From positions 620,001 to 684,000 of the forward strand of contig NC_079257.1 in the NCBI RefSeq assembly GCF_947241705.1: DNA of 64,000 bases, written 5' to 3'. Below, in pieces: positions 1 to 10,286 of this stretch. A program made the translations under genes and the position numbers. How positions within the stretch are numbered: the first letter of the stretch is position 1; every line of letters begins with the position of its first letter. The notes under the pieces were generated by a model. That model was not told the DNA's origin. It did no database searches and worked only from the letters and a program-made list of their open reading frames with translations. Origin of the DNA: Saccharomyces mikatae IFO 1815. Taxonomy: Eukaryota > Ascomycota > Saccharomycetes > Saccharomycetales > Saccharomycetaceae.

Positions 1-921
1 AAATTTACTGTTGCTATGGTAATTAAGCTTATTTTTAAAAACAATGGCATTCCCGACCTATTGTCTTCCTTGCAGCGGCAAAGAAATCACCGGAGGCTTG
101 CAAAAACTACCTCTCTTGGTAAAACGGCCGACACTCTATTGTGATAGGCCGATGCGACACAAGAACTTGAAGGTGCCTTTGCTACTACCATTTTCGCAAC
201 AGCAAATAATGCGACGAACCATGCTCAGTTTTGTAGCTTCCCCTTTTTCGCCTTTTGTTTACGCTTTGCTCAAAGATGAGGAGAAGGTGACAGCAAGGCT
301 CATCTCACTGATTACGAGGAGAACAAAAAGACCAAAATAAGTAGATGTTAACCATATATTTTGTATTGACAACAATGGCGGAAAAGCACAACAAAGCATA
401 CATAATGAGAAGTGCAGAGGTAGAGAGGTAGAAAGGGAGCGGGGAGGGGTAAACAGCTTTTAAAGTGGCGTGAATATCACAAAATCACCTATTACCATCA
501 AATGTCTGCGAGAATATCGCAGCCGCCTCTCGCTGCTCCATAGAAGCTCCTTGTATAATTTTTTAATACAAACCAAAGCTTGCTCTGCCTACCACTGAAT
601 CTTCAAATTATTTACTCATAATACACTATATGATCTTTCGCGTCCTTTTCGAGCTCGAGAAAAATTTTCTTCTTGGAACTCATTTACCTAGAAGGGAAAT
701 TTCCACATAAGGAAAATAAATGCAATTCATTTAATCGTTTTCTTTCTTTTTTTTCGAGACACTGAAGAACAACCAAAGGGCTTAAGCGAGAAGCAATTGT
801 ATAGAAACCTGTAGACTGTATCTTCACTAATAAACTACGTTAAGGAGGGCTACTACAGTTAGTGATTTTATTTTCTTGAATTTTTCCAGAAGAACTCAAC
901 ATTAGGTAGTAGATAAGAAAT
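1..921. other. Intergenic region upstream of MCM7
   Basis: No convincing gene is seen. A 98-codon open frame at 44-340 (+) has no recognisable domain and looks like chance. The stretch is AT-rich and ends with the MCM7 5' leader. The only regulatory signal I can support is the pair of Mcm1-like palindromes described separately at 684-715. Confidence 0.6.
684..715. promoter_or_regulatory. Tandem Mcm1/ECB-like sites in the MCM7 promoter
   Basis: Two abutting imperfect palindromes lie about 210-240 bp before the MCM7 start: TTACCTAGAAGGGAAA (684-699) and TTTCCACATAAGGAAA (700-715). Both resemble the Mcm1-binding early cell cycle box, a CC-N6-GG core with flanking TT and AA. Early cell cycle boxes are known upstream of CDC47/MCM7, SWI4, CDC6 and CLN3 in budding yeast and drive expression at M/G1. 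Function here is inferred from the motif and the position. Confidence 0.6.
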
Positions 922-3459
922 ATGAGTGCGGCGCTTCCATCAATTCAGCTTCCCATAGACTATAGCAACCTATTTAATGAAATCACTGATTTCTTGGTGA
1001 CTTTCAAACAAGATACATTGTCTGGTCAAGCATCACGAAATGAGGATGAAGACGAAGACATGGATGCTGAGAATATAGAACAAGACCTATTGGAAAAGGG
1101 TCCCAAATATATGGCAATACTACAGAAAGTCGCCAATAGGGAATTGAATTCTGTGGTTATAGATTTGAATGATATTTTACAGTATCAGAACGAAAAGTTT
1201 CTTCAGGGGACGCAGGCGGACGATCTTGTTTCCGCCATTCAGCAAAACGCAAATCATTTCACTGAGTTATTCTGTCGTGCCATAGATAACAATATACCGC
1301 TGCCAACAAAGGAAATTGATTACAAGGATGATGTTCTTGATGTTATTTTAAATCAAAGAAGACTAAGGAACGAGAGAATGCTCTCAGATAGAACCAATGA
1401 GATCAGAAACGAGAATCTTATGGACACCACTTCCGATCCACCCTCCTCCATGAACGATGCTTTGAGGGAAGTTGTCGAAGATGAAACTGAACTGTTTCCT
1501 CCTAATTTGACTAGACGCTATTTCCTTTATTTCAAACCTTTATCTCAAAATTATGCTCGTCGTTACAGAAAGAAAGCAGTCAGTTCCAGACCGTTATCTG
1601 TAAGACAGATCAAAGGTGACTTTCTGGGCCAACTTATTACTGTCAGAGGTATTATCACCAGAGTTTCTGATGTCAAACCAGCTGTTGAAGTTATCGCTTA
1701 TACATGCGACCAATGTGGATATGAAGTATTCCAAGAAGTGAATTCTCGCACTTTCACTCCATTGTCCGAATGTACTTCCGAAGAATGTTCCCAGAATCAA
1801 ACAAAAGGTCAGTTGTTCATGAGCACAAGAGCTTCCAAATTTAGTGCCTTTCAGGAATGCAGGATTCAAGAATTATCACAGCAGGTGCCAGTAGGTCACA
1901 TTCCTAGGTCGTTAAATATCCACGTAAACGGGACGTTGGTAAGATCATCATCACCTGGTGATATCGTCGATGTCACTGGTATCTTTTTGCCAGCCCCCTA
2001 CACCGGTTTCAAGGCTTTGAAAGCTGGCTTATTGACGGAAACTTACTTGGAGGCTCAGTTTGTTCGTCAACACAAGAAGAAATTTGCGTCTTTCAGCCTG
2101 ACTTCTGATGTGGAGGAAAGAGTTATGGAACTAATCGCTTCCGGCGATGTCTACAATAGACTAGCAAAATCTATTGCTCCGGAAATTTATGGCAACTTGG
2201 ACGTTAAGAAGGCGCTGCTGTTGCTACTGGTCGGCGGTGTAGACAAAAGAGTGGGTGACGGTATGAAAATTAGAGGTGATATTAATGTATGTTTGATGGG
2301 TGATCCTGGTGTTGCTAAATCCCAATTGCTGAAAGCCATTTGTAAGATATCACCACGTGGTGTCTATACCACCGGTAAAGGTTCATCAGGGGTTGGTCTA
2401 ACTGCTGCGGTCATGAAAGATCCCGTCACAGATGAAATGATTTTGGAAGGCGGTGCCTTAGTACTTGCTGATAACGGCATTTGTTGTATTGATGAATTTG
2501 ACAAGATGGACGAAAGTGACAGGACTGCAATCCATGAAGTTATGGAACAACAAACCATTTCGATATCCAAAGCCGGTATCAACACCACTTTGAACGCCAG
2601 AACTTCGATCCTAGCAGCGGCAAACCCATTATACGGTAGATACAATCCTAGATTATCCCCCTTAGATAATATCAACCTGCCAGCCGCGTTACTATCTAGA
2701 TTTGATATTCTCTTCTTGATGTTAGATATACCAAGTAGGGACGATGACGAGAAATTAGCTGAGCACGTAACATATGTGCATATGCATAATAAACAACCGG
2801 ATTTGGACTTCACTCCAGTAGAACCCTCTAGGATGAGAGAGTACATTGCCTATGCTAAGACCAAGAGACCAGTCATGAGCGAGCACGTAAACGATTATGT
2901 GGTCCAAGCTTACATCAGATTAAGACAAGACTCCAAGAGAGAGATGGATTCTAAGTTTTCCTTCGGTCAGGCCACTCCTAGAACTTTGCTTGGCATTATA
3001 AGATTATCTCAGGCGCTAGCAAAGTTAAGATTGGCTGATACGGTGGACATAGACGATGTGGAAGAAGCCCTGAGATTGGTCAGGGTCTCAAAAGAATCGT
3101 TGTATCAAGAGACCAATAAATCGAAAGAAGATGAAAGCCCCACAACAAAAATTTTCACAATCATCAAAAAAATGCTGCAAGAGACTGGTAAAAACACGCT
3201 ATCATACGAAAATATTGTGAAAACCATAAGATTGAGAGGATTTACTATGCTGCAATTAAGCAACTGTATTCAAGAATATTCTTACTTAAATGTCTGGCAT
3301 TTAATCAATGAAGGTAACACTTTGAAATTCGTAGATGACGGCACCATGGATGCTGATCATGAAGATTCAAAAACGGGTACGCCAAACCTCGCGCCACAAA
3401 CCGCCGCTACCGCCGACTCAAGCGCGCAAGATTCTGATATCGATTTGCAGGATGCTTGA
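922..3459 (+). CDS. MCM7: Mcm7, subunit of the MCM2-7 replicative helicase
   Basis: This 845-residue protein is one of the six AAA+ subunits of the MCM2-7 ring, which is loaded at origins and unwinds DNA within the CMG helicase in the nucleus. It has an acidic N-terminal stretch (DEDEDMDAE near residue 40). A C4 zinc-binding motif begins at Cys262 (CDQCGY) and ends in CTSEEC. Walker A is GDPGVAKS at 460-467, Walker B is CCIDEFDKM, and the arginine finger is SRFD in LLSRFDILF. A C-terminal winged-helix segment and an acidic tail follow. The length equals that of S. cerevisiae Mcm7 (Cdc47). The ATG at 922 is the first in frame, and Mcm1-like sites upstream fit M/G1 transcription. Confidence 0.98.
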   Translation: MSAALPSIQLPIDYSNLFNEITDFLVTFKQDTLSGQASRNEDEDEDMDAENIEQDLLEKGPKYMAILQKVANRELNSVVIDLNDILQYQNEKFLQGTQADDLVSAIQQNANHFTELFCRAIDNNIPLPTKEIDYKDDVLDVILNQRRLRNERMLSDRTNEIRNENLMDTTSDPPSSMNDALREVVEDETELFPPNLTRRYFLYFKPLSQNYARRYRKKAVSSRPLSVRQIKGDFLGQLITVRGIITRVSDVKPAVEVIAYTCDQCGYEVFQEVNSRTFTPLSECTSEECSQNQTKGQLFMSTRASKFSAFQECRIQELSQQVPVGHIPRSLNIHVNGTLVRSSSPGDIVDVTGIFLPAPYTGFKALKAGLLTETYLEAQFVRQHKKKFASFSLTSDVEERVMELIASGDVYNRLAKSIAPEIYGNLDVKKALLLLLVGGVDKRVGDGMKIRGDINVCLMGDPGVAKSQLLKAICKISPRGVYTTGKGSSGVGLTAAVMKDPVTDEMILEGGALVLADNGICCIDEFDKMDESDRTAIHEVMEQQTISISKAGINTTLNARTSILAAANPLYGRYNPRLSPLDNINLPAALLSRFDILFLMLDIPSRDDDEKLAEHVTYVHMHNKQPDLDFTPVEPSRMREYIAYAKTKRPVMSEHVNDYVVQAYIRLRQDSKREMDSKFSFGQATPRTLLGIIRLSQALAKLRLADTVDIDDVEEALRLVRVSKESLYQETNKSKEDESPTTKIFTIIKKMLQETGKNTLSYENIVKTIRLRGFTMLQLSNCIQEYSYLNVWHLINEGNTLKFVDDGTMDADHEDSKTGTPNLAPQTAATADSSAQDSDIDLQDA

Positions 3460-4308
3460 AAATTCCGAAAAAGGACAAAAATAACAGAGACCCTTCATTC
3501 ATTCCTCCTTCTTACTTTCTCTTCCAATATACCTGCACATTTGAATTCATCTTTTGTCCCTTTCTTTCAAAGCTTAGTTTTCAACATACGTATTCTGTAT
3601 TATTATAATTTTTACCAATATTATTCATTGTCTTTGCCCGGACTTGCCCCACATATTTCGGACTTTAGCACCAAGACGGATCACATGCCCGTTTACCACG
3701 GGCCCAGGTCTTTTTTTTTTTTGCGGAGAAAGAAAAATTATCTCCAGGTGGATAAGCCCAGCTAAAGGTACTTAGATATGCCCGTGGAAAGCCGTGCTAC
3801 AGGGCACTGTCAGCCCCTGAGCAATAACTAAGAGCACACCGTGCAGAATTCTTCCTGAAAATGAAAGGATGGGTTCTCAGAGCAGACCGTAGCGTTTGGT
3901 AATAATCCGAATTAGGAGTACCTTTCGGCACCTACTCTGTTATCGCCAAGAAGACTATCAGGGGACCCGCAGGCAGTAAAATTTTTTCTCATCCATTAAC
4001 CTGTGAAGGCAACCTTTATCGATCCTATGTCCCTCTGCCATCTAAAAAATATATATAGAAGTAGTGTCAAATCTTGACTGTGATACAACGGTTGAACATG
4101 GGGTTGTTTAGTACCGTGGTGCTTTTCTGTTTGGTTTACATACAGGACCAACAAGTTAAATTTGAAAGGTTTTTTCATTCTTGAAGATCCGGGCGGTAGT
4201 ATACTTAGGTGAAGAATATTTGCGGGGAGGAACTATAAAGACACTCGAAGCAAGACGGGGCAAAAAAAAAGTCGCTAAACAAAATCTCTAAACAAGTCGA
4301 GAATACGG
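3460..4308. other. MCM7-COS111 intergenic region, COS111 promoter
   Basis: This 849 bp spacer separates two + strand genes, so it holds the MCM7 terminator and the COS111 promoter. Two stress-response-type pentamers are present, CCCCT at 3814-3818 and AGGGG at 3960-3964, and a TATA-like run lies at 4049-4057. A small perfect hairpin (GCCCGT, 5-base loop, ACGGGC, 3687-3703) is followed by a long T run. A 74-codon open frame at 3541-3765 has no recognisable product. Confidence 0.5.
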
Positions 4309-7089
4309 ATGACAAGTGCTACTTCAAGACTCCAAAACGTCAATATCGTGTCTAACAACTATTCTCGTTACGGTACCTCCGTTTACGATAAGCTGTACCC
4401 TAATAACAGCGGTAGTTGCCATAATGGTGGCAAAAATCCCACTCCAGGTGGTAAATTGTCATCGATCCCACAAAAATCTAGAAGCAAGAAGCGCTATGGT
4501 TCAAATTACTCCAGACCAATGAGTCAATCGCCTATATCAACGTTCAAATCTCCGCTCACAAATCAAAATCAAGCTAGCGCTCCCGATGACTCAACTTCTT
4601 TAGGTCAGGGACGTAGTGATGACGTTACCTCTCTAGATAACGAAACTATTGTAACAATGAACTCAAGGAAATCAAGAATCAAGAAAAAGTATAAGTCTTT
4701 GATCTCCACCTCTTCAAAAAAATTTATGAATAAACTGTACGATCATAGTGCTTCATCCGACTCATTTTCTATTTTTTCTTTGAAGACCTCCCATTCTGGT
4801 AAACATGAAAATTCTAGATTTGAAAAGTTAAGAAAGAGAAAATACCACGTCTGGGGTAAGTTTGCCGATATCAACGATTTGCCAGTTGAAATAATTGTCA
4901 AAATACTTTCCGAGTTTGATTTGGGCCGTGATCAAAAGACACTGGTGAGAAGTCTATATGTTTCAAAAAAGTTCTACAAGGCAACAAAAATTGTTCTTTA
5001 TAGGCAACCTTATTTCACTTCTACTTACAGAGTGGCGCAGTTTGTCACTTCGTTGAGATTAAATCCAGATAACGGGGCATACGTAAAAATATTGGACTTA
5101 TCACATCTGAAACCGGGAATTATCGGTCAAGATTCAAAAGATTGTCAAGACTTGGACGATGAAGGCCATCCAAGGCGTCACAGACGCCGTCGCCATGGAT
5201 CTACCAACACAAGCTTGAGCCTACTTCCGGTTACCCCGACATCTACCATTTCTAATGAGAATGATGCTAACAGCGGAGTACTCAAAGACGATGCTTCAAA
5301 TACTGGTGAATTTGAAGACCTAGCATTAGCTGGTTGGAGGGATTGGAGATATAGAAATGAGCCGCTTTATAGCTCTCCTCTGTTAAACAGCTTTAAATTG
5401 AAAAAAGTCGTTTCTCGTTCTTCTTCCATTACCTCTACATCTTCTGGCAATTCTTCTAGTGCCTACTCCACGAGAAGGCAACGCTCGAATAGTTCCGTCG
5501 CTTCCATAACAACCAGTATCATGTCGTCAATCTATAACACTTCTCATGTTTCATTATCTTCAACAACCTCTAGTACCAGTAATGGCAACATGTCTTCCGG
5601 TAGTAACCTGACAAGAGTCTCTACTGCTAGTTCATTGAAAAAGGCCTCTGCAAAATCTGCCAGGACATCTCCTCAGAAACAAAAACCAATGCCCGATGCA
5701 TCGTCATCCTCCTGGTTTAGAATGAAACTTAATTCAAGAAACAGGAAGGCAAGAGTGGCCAATACAAATGGGTTGAACAGCTCAAAGGCCCATCCGGATG
5801 ATGATTCCAAAAATGCAAAGAAGAACTCGGAGCATCCATCCAACTATCGTCCTTCAAAATTAAAATTTAGCATTGAACAACCATTTAGCACCCACCATCC
5901 ATATGCCAACAAATTCCTTCTAAAATACGCTCCTTACAAAGATTTACCTCTAGGTTACATCTTACATATGCTGAACTCATGTCCTAACCTTGTAGAATTG
6001 AACCTTTCCAACCTAGTTATTTGTAGCGATTTCAAACTAATCAACCAAAGGACCGAAAGAAGAAGAATGACATCCTCATTATTGCCTGCCGTCCAGGAGT
6101 CAAGTATTTCTGCAGGACCTGAACGAGATCTAGAAGTCGTCTATATGACCGATTCCGGCAAAGGGTACGAGTACTACGAGAGTCTAAACAAGAAACACTC
6201 ACGTTCTTCAAGCTTAGGTAACAATCCGTCTAGTTGGATCGGTGGTCAGTCGAACTGGATAGATTATCCACCTCCAATCGACGCACAAACTAAAACCAGA
6301 GAGGAACACAGGCGTAACAATACTTTGAACCAGAACAAAAATGTTGTATTGAAGAAATTGAACCCTTTCGAAATTTTTAAAATGATTTCTAATAGAAATG
6401 AGGAGAAAGGTGGATACAGCGCTTTAACCAAGGTGAAAATGAACGATATTGTTTGGTGCAGACAGTACATGGTGAAGTATTTTGTGATGAGAACGTTTCG
6501 CCAGCACTTGAGTTACAAATCCATGGACAATAACTCTTATGAACGTCTCATATTCAGTTTCCGGGACTCAGGCTTGGATAGAAACTTTTCCTGGGCTTGT
6601 AATGCCCGTTTGCATGAATTCGTTGCATTGATGGTTATGGATCAGCTCTCAAAATCAGACGATTTAGGGTTAGAAGAGCTCTTCAATATCAAGTCTGAAA
6701 AGTTGTATATAAAAAGTTATTGTTCTCGTGACACCGATATTCTCGAAATATCAAATTTGTTCGATATCAAATATGGCGTTGGATCTGAGTCTGATACTAA
6801 CTCTGATTTAAGTCCAGAAGCAGAATTCTTACAATTTAGGTTGACCATATTAAAAACAGGAAGGCCAACTTCATTTTGGCTTAGAAAAGTATCAAAGAAT
6901 TATGTCTCATTGGTTGTTAAATTATGTGTAAACGAAAATGTCGATATGAACAAAGTCAAAGTGGGGAAGCCAACTTTGAAAATAGACAGTATTACACGTG
7001 ATTTGCTTAGTAGATTGAAGGAGTTGAGGAGAGTCGATCTGAGGAGAAATGTGGGAGAAAATAACTACTATGCCGAAAGTATAATGTAA
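4309..7089 (+). CDS. COS111: Cos111, ciclopirox-resistance protein with an F-box-like motif
   Basis: This 926-residue protein matches S. cerevisiae Cos111 (about 924 residues), needed for resistance to the antifungal ciclopirox olamine; its biochemical role is unknown. The sequence shows a basic, Ser-rich N-terminus, then [18 protein letters not shown] (residues 188-205), which reads like an F-box helix. The following segment ([20 protein letters not shown]) resembles the start of leucine-rich or F-box-associated repeats. A long low-complexity Ser/Thr region (about 290-530) precedes a second folded part with [18 protein letters not shown], again leucine-rich-repeat-like. The C-terminal third is well ordered but unrecognised. 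The F-box reading is my inference. Confidence 0.93.
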   Translation: MTSATSRLQNVNIVSNNYSRYGTSVYDKLYPNNSGSCHNGGKNPTPGGKLSSIPQKSRSKKRYGSNYSRPMSQSPISTFKSPLTNQNQASAPDDSTSLGQGRSDDVTSLDNETIVTMNSRKSRIKKKYKSLISTSSKKFMNKLYDHSASSDSFSIFSLKTSHSGKHENSRFEKLRKRKYHVWGKFADINDLPVEIIVKILSEFDLGRDQKTLVRSLYVSKKFYKATKIVLYRQPYFTSTYRVAQFVTSLRLNPDNGAYVKILDLSHLKPGIIGQDSKDCQDLDDEGHPRRHRRRRHGSTNTSLSLLPVTPTSTISNENDANSGVLKDDASNTGEFEDLALAGWRDWRYRNEPLYSSPLLNSFKLKKVVSRSSSITSTSSGNSSSAYSTRRQRSNSSVASITTSIMSSIYNTSHVSLSSTTSSTSNGNMSSGSNLTRVSTASSLKKASAKSARTSPQKQKPMPDASSSSWFRMKLNSRNRKARVANTNGLNSSKAHPDDDSKNAKKNSEHPSNYRPSKLKFSIEQPFSTHHPYANKFLLKYAPYKDLPLGYILHMLNSCPNLVELNLSNLVICSDFKLINQRTERRRMTSSLLPAVQESSISAGPERDLEVVYMTDSGKGYEYYESLNKKHSRSSSLGNNPSSWIGGQSNWIDYPPPIDAQTKTREEHRRNNTLNQNKNVVLKKLNPFEIFKMISNRNEEKGGYSALTKVKMNDIVWCRQYMVKYFVMRTFRQHLSYKSMDNNSYERLIFSFRDSGLDRNFSWACNARLHEFVALMVMDQLSKSDDLGLEELFNIKSEKLYIKSYCSRDTDILEISNLFDIKYGVGSESDTNSDLSPEAEFLQFRLTILKTGRPTSFWLRKVSKNYVSLVVKLCVNENVDMNKVKVGKPTLKIDSITRDLLSRLKELRRVDLRRNVGENNYYAESIM

Positions 7090-7402
7090 TACCCGCTTTC
7101 CTGAACAACTCATATTTTGTGTTTTTTTACCACTTATTTTTTGATGTTTATTTCCCCCCTTTTTGCATAAACTTTCTACTTTGCATGGCTTTATTTATTT
7201 ATATTTAATATTTTGTTATTAGCCTCTTTTGGCATACATAGACACCATATTCGATTTCGCTCCTAAGCTGAAGAATAAGAAATTTAACACAAAAGTTGAG
7301 TAATCTAGTCCTTTCTTGTTTTCCTTTTGGTTTTCATCAAGTCATGTAGAATGGTAAACGTCAAATTCAGCTAGGCGATTATTACTGGAATTAACAGAAT
7401 CT
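7090..7402. other. Convergent COS111/LDH1 spacer, possible replication origin
   Basis: The 313 bp between two convergent genes is strongly AT-rich. At 7197-7207 it contains ATTTATATTTA, an exact 11/11 match to the ARS consensus WTTTAYRTTTW; the GTT extension of the 17-base consensus is absent. A nucleosome-poor, convergent, AT-rich gap is the usual setting of yeast origins. Consensus matches are common by chance, so this is only a candidate. Confidence 0.35.
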
Positions 7403-8530
7403 CTATGAATTCACATTATCAATTACTTCTTGCTGAAAATTCTCGCAAACTAATTCTGGACGATCAAAGCACAAATTATGCGAACAATCAGGTAATATGA
7501 TCACTTTACGAAGACAATCCTTATCGATGGCTTCTTTATAATATTCTAAATTTTTGATTGGAGCTATAGGGTCTTTTTCTGCACCAAATATTACTATGTT
7601 CTGTTTCATACCCGTGTGCGCCAATTTTTCATTGAATTTGACCCAATCAACATTTTGCCATCCGAGCAAATAACCTATGATAGTTTTACTTTTATTGTTT
7701 ATGTTATTTTTAAATTGCCAAAACTTTCTATATTTCAACGTGACATCATCATTTTCTTGGTAAAAATACTGCTTAATGCCGGAGCTTTGCAAACCTTTTA
7801 CCTGATCAAATTTGTTCCTATAAATGTCAAGTAACCATGGCATCTTGAAGACACCATAAAGTACCCATTGATAAATGCGTTTATCTTTTGAAAGCTGCTC
7901 GATATGAGCTTTTGGAGGAGTCAATAAAACTAGTGTCTTCACCACTTTTGCATCAACCAGGTGCTGTTCGTAAAGATGACATGCCAGAAAACAACCCATA
8001 GAATGACCTACAAGGACTAATTTGTGGCCATTAAAAAAATTTAAATTGTCATCCTTGGATAATACAGCAGGCCGTCCCTTTAGCACATCACATAGAAGGA
8101 TGAAAATAAGCTCTACCACTTTCAGCATGGGGTAATCGCTCCATTCCGAACTATCACCAAACCCAGGCAAATCTAATGCCAAAAAGGCCTTCCGATCAGA
8201 GTCAACTAGCTTGAGCAAAGGTTCGAATTGTTCTAAGTTGCCCGCCAACCCAGGCACGAAGACAAAAACAGTATCACTTCGTATCCCCTTATCATTTAAG
8301 TTGTGGCATGTTCTTATTCTTGATTTTCGATCCGGTAGTTGTACTTTAAAGAACTCTTCATGATCAGCAATAAACCTCAACTTGAAATCCAAATTTATCC
8401 CTGGCTTGCGAATGTAAGTTACTAAATCAGCTGCACTTTCGGCGCCTTGAACAATCTCACACAGCGTCCTTCCAGAAAGAGGTTCACAAGTCCAACTCTC
8501 GCTTGCTTCCGAGCTTTTCTGGACATACAT
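7403..8530 (-). CDS. LDH1: Ldh1, lipid-droplet serine hydrolase (lipase/esterase)
   Basis: This 375-residue alpha/beta hydrolase matches YBR204C/Ldh1, a lipid-droplet serine hydrolase with esterase and triacylglycerol lipase activity. The nucleophile elbow GHSMG is at 175-179, making Ser177 the catalytic serine. An oxyanion-type VFVPGLAGNLEQF segment lies near residue 90 and LALDLPGFGDSS near 118. The late FGAEKDPIAP and PDCSHNLCFDRPE segments supply the expected Asp and His. It shares a 252 bp divergent promoter with KTR3. The length equals that of the S. cerevisiae protein. Confidence 0.95.
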   Translation of the reverse strand: MYVQKSSEASESWTCEPLSGRTLCEIVQGAESAADLVTYIRKPGINLDFKLRFIADHEEFFKVQLPDRKSRIRTCHNLNDKGIRSDTVFVFVPGLAGNLEQFEPLLKLVDSDRKAFLALDLPGFGDSSEWSDYPMLKVVELIFILLCDVLKGRPAVLSKDDNLNFFNGHKLVLVGHSMGCFLACHLYEQHLVDAKVVKTLVLLTPPKAHIEQLSKDKRIYQWVLYGVFKMPWLLDIYRNKFDQVKGLQSSGIKQYFYQENDDVTLKYRKFWQFKNNINNKSKTIIGYLLGWQNVDWVKFNEKLAHTGMKQNIVIFGAEKDPIAPIKNLEYYKEAIDKDCLRKVIILPDCSHNLCFDRPELVCENFQQEVIDNVNS

Positions 8531-8782
8531 TATTGAAGGATAAAGTTTCCGTTCGCTGACTGTGTTTCAACGTTAAGTTGCAGTACAACTGCTGCTGTGC
8601 CATTCTGATAGATCATGATAATACGCTTCATACTTCGCGGTCAACAGATGACGCGTCTTGTTGAAACTTTTCAAAGAAAATAATGCAAATGATGACCAGG
8701 TTTTGCACGAAGCAAGCTTTACATGAGGTAGGTTCTGCTCTCGTCTGAAAACAGCAGCATCATCAATATCTAGCGTGCCACT

Positions 8783-10003
8783 ATGTCTGCGCATCACAAG
8801 AAAAAGCTTATGCCCAAATCGGCATTGCTGATTAGAAAATACCAGAAAGGCATTAGAGCATCCTTCATCGGGCTCATCTTGGTGTTGTCCGTTCTATTTT
8901 TAATGAGTGGCTCAAAGTCCTCAGAGATGACAGTGACTCAGAGTCCTAGTACCAGTCAAGTAACTAGTAAAGGTTACTTGATGCCGTTTACTGATAAGTC
9001 ACAGGGCGTAATCCACCCTCTGGATGATGGCAAGAAAGAAAAGGGTGTTATGGTCACATTGGCCAGAAATTCTGACTTATGGAACTTGGTTAAATCCATT
9101 AGACACGTTGAAGATAGATTCAATAACCGATACCATTACGATTGGGTGTTTCTGAATGACGAACCCTTCAGTGACGAGTTTAAACGCGTTACCAGTGCAT
9201 TAGTTTCTGGTAAAGCGAAGTACGGGATAATTCAGAAGGACCATTGGTCTATTCCATCTTGGATCGATACTAATAAATTCGACGATAAAAGACGTGAAAT
9301 GGGCAAATTGGCTATTCCATACGGTGATTCCGTGCCTTACCGCCATATGTGCCGTTTCCAGTCAGGGTTCATATGGAGACACCATCTACTAAACGAGTAT
9401 GAGTGGTTTTGGAGAGTGGATACCGATATCACTCTATTCTGTGATATTCAGTATGACATATTCAAGTTTATGAAATTAAATAAAAAAAAATATGGGTTTA
9501 TTCTTTCTGTAAGTGAATATGAGCAAACAATTCCAACATTGTGGGAAACAACAAAAAAATTCGTCAAGAAGAATCCTAAGTTCTTAAACAAGAATAATCT
9601 CATGAAGTTCATCTCTAATGATGACGGTGAGACATACAATATGTGTCATTTCTGGACAAACTTCGAGATTGGCTCTTTAGACTTCTTCAGATCTGAAGCG
9701 TACAGGGAATACTTTGATTACTTGGATGAATCCGGTGGATTTTTTTACGAAAGATGGGGGGATGCGCCAGTGCATTCCATTGCTGCCTCTTTGTTTTTGA
9801 ACAAATCTGAAATTCATTTCTTTGACGGTCTTGGATTCCATCATCCAGATTTCACCTCTTGCCCCATCGAACAGGATATCAGGTTACAAAACAAGTGTAC
9901 CTGCGAGCCAAGCAAGGACGTTACCTGGGAGTCTAGCTACTTCTGTACTAGAAAGTACTTTTCGGCGGAAAACTACAAACTTCCACCTGGAATTGGAAAG
10001 TGA
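8783..10003 (+). CDS. KTR3: Ktr3, Golgi alpha-1,2-mannosyltransferase
   Basis: This 406-residue type II membrane protein belongs to the KRE2/MNT1 family (GT15). These enzymes add alpha-1,2-mannose from GDP-mannose to O- and N-linked glycans in the Golgi. A short basic cytosolic tail is followed by one membrane anchor (about residues 25-44) and a Ser/Thr-rich stem. The catalytic domain has the family blocks HMCRFQSGFIWRHHLL, RVDTDITLFCDI (acidic metal-binding cluster) and YNMCHFWTNFEIGSL followed by GGFFYERWGDAPVHS. Paired cysteines near the C-terminus (CPIEQD, CTCEPS) fit luminal disulfides. S. cerevisiae Ktr3 has about 404 residues. Confidence 0.97.
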   Translation: MSAHHKKKLMPKSALLIRKYQKGIRASFIGLILVLSVLFLMSGSKSSEMTVTQSPSTSQVTSKGYLMPFTDKSQGVIHPLDDGKKEKGVMVTLARNSDLWNLVKSIRHVEDRFNNRYHYDWVFLNDEPFSDEFKRVTSALVSGKAKYGIIQKDHWSIPSWIDTNKFDDKRREMGKLAIPYGDSVPYRHMCRFQSGFIWRHHLLNEYEWFWRVDTDITLFCDIQYDIFKFMKLNKKKYGFILSVSEYEQTIPTLWETTKKFVKKNPKFLNKNNLMKFISNDDGETYNMCHFWTNFEIGSLDFFRSEAYREYFDYLDESGGFFYERWGDAPVHSIAASLFLNKSEIHFFDGLGFHHPDFTSCPIEQDIRLQNKCTCEPSKDVTWESSYFCTRKYFSAENYKLPPGIGK

Positions 10004-10120
10004 ATCATATATTGAACCTGGCCCATCAAAACAGGCGTGAGGTACATCAAAATATATTTATATACACATTTATTTCAATGTAACAATCACTTCTATTTAG
10101 CACCTTCTTGAGTTCAAAAA

Positions 10121-10128
10121 CGGGTGCG
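10121..10128 (-). promoter_or_regulatory. Aft1/Aft2-type iron-responsive site upstream of FTH1
   Basis: CGGGTGCG on the + strand is the reverse complement of CGCACCCG, matching the Aft1 consensus YRCACCCR. It lies about 160 bp before the FTH1 ATG. FTH1 is a known member of the iron regulon, so the site and the gene fit each other; binding itself is inferred. Confidence 0.6.
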
Positions 10129-10286
10129 GCACGGCCGGAAATTGACGAAAAGAAAGCAAAATTGCATCTTAAACAGTCTACAAAAACACAAATTCGATGC
10201 TACAGAGAAACAGATAACCTTCTGAACTTTCTATTCTCTAAAGAAGAAGTAGAGAAACTAGAATAAAATAATATTTCTGGCTTATC

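Noticed and set aside
44-340. 98-codon open frame upstream of MCM7
   Set aside because: No domain, no family resemblance and a composition typical of chance frames.
9822-10040. 72-codon frame overlapping the 3' end of KTR3 (position of dubious YBR206W)
   Set aside because: It overlaps conserved KTR3 coding sequence and is shorter than the S. cerevisiae dubious ORF; it is a shadow frame.
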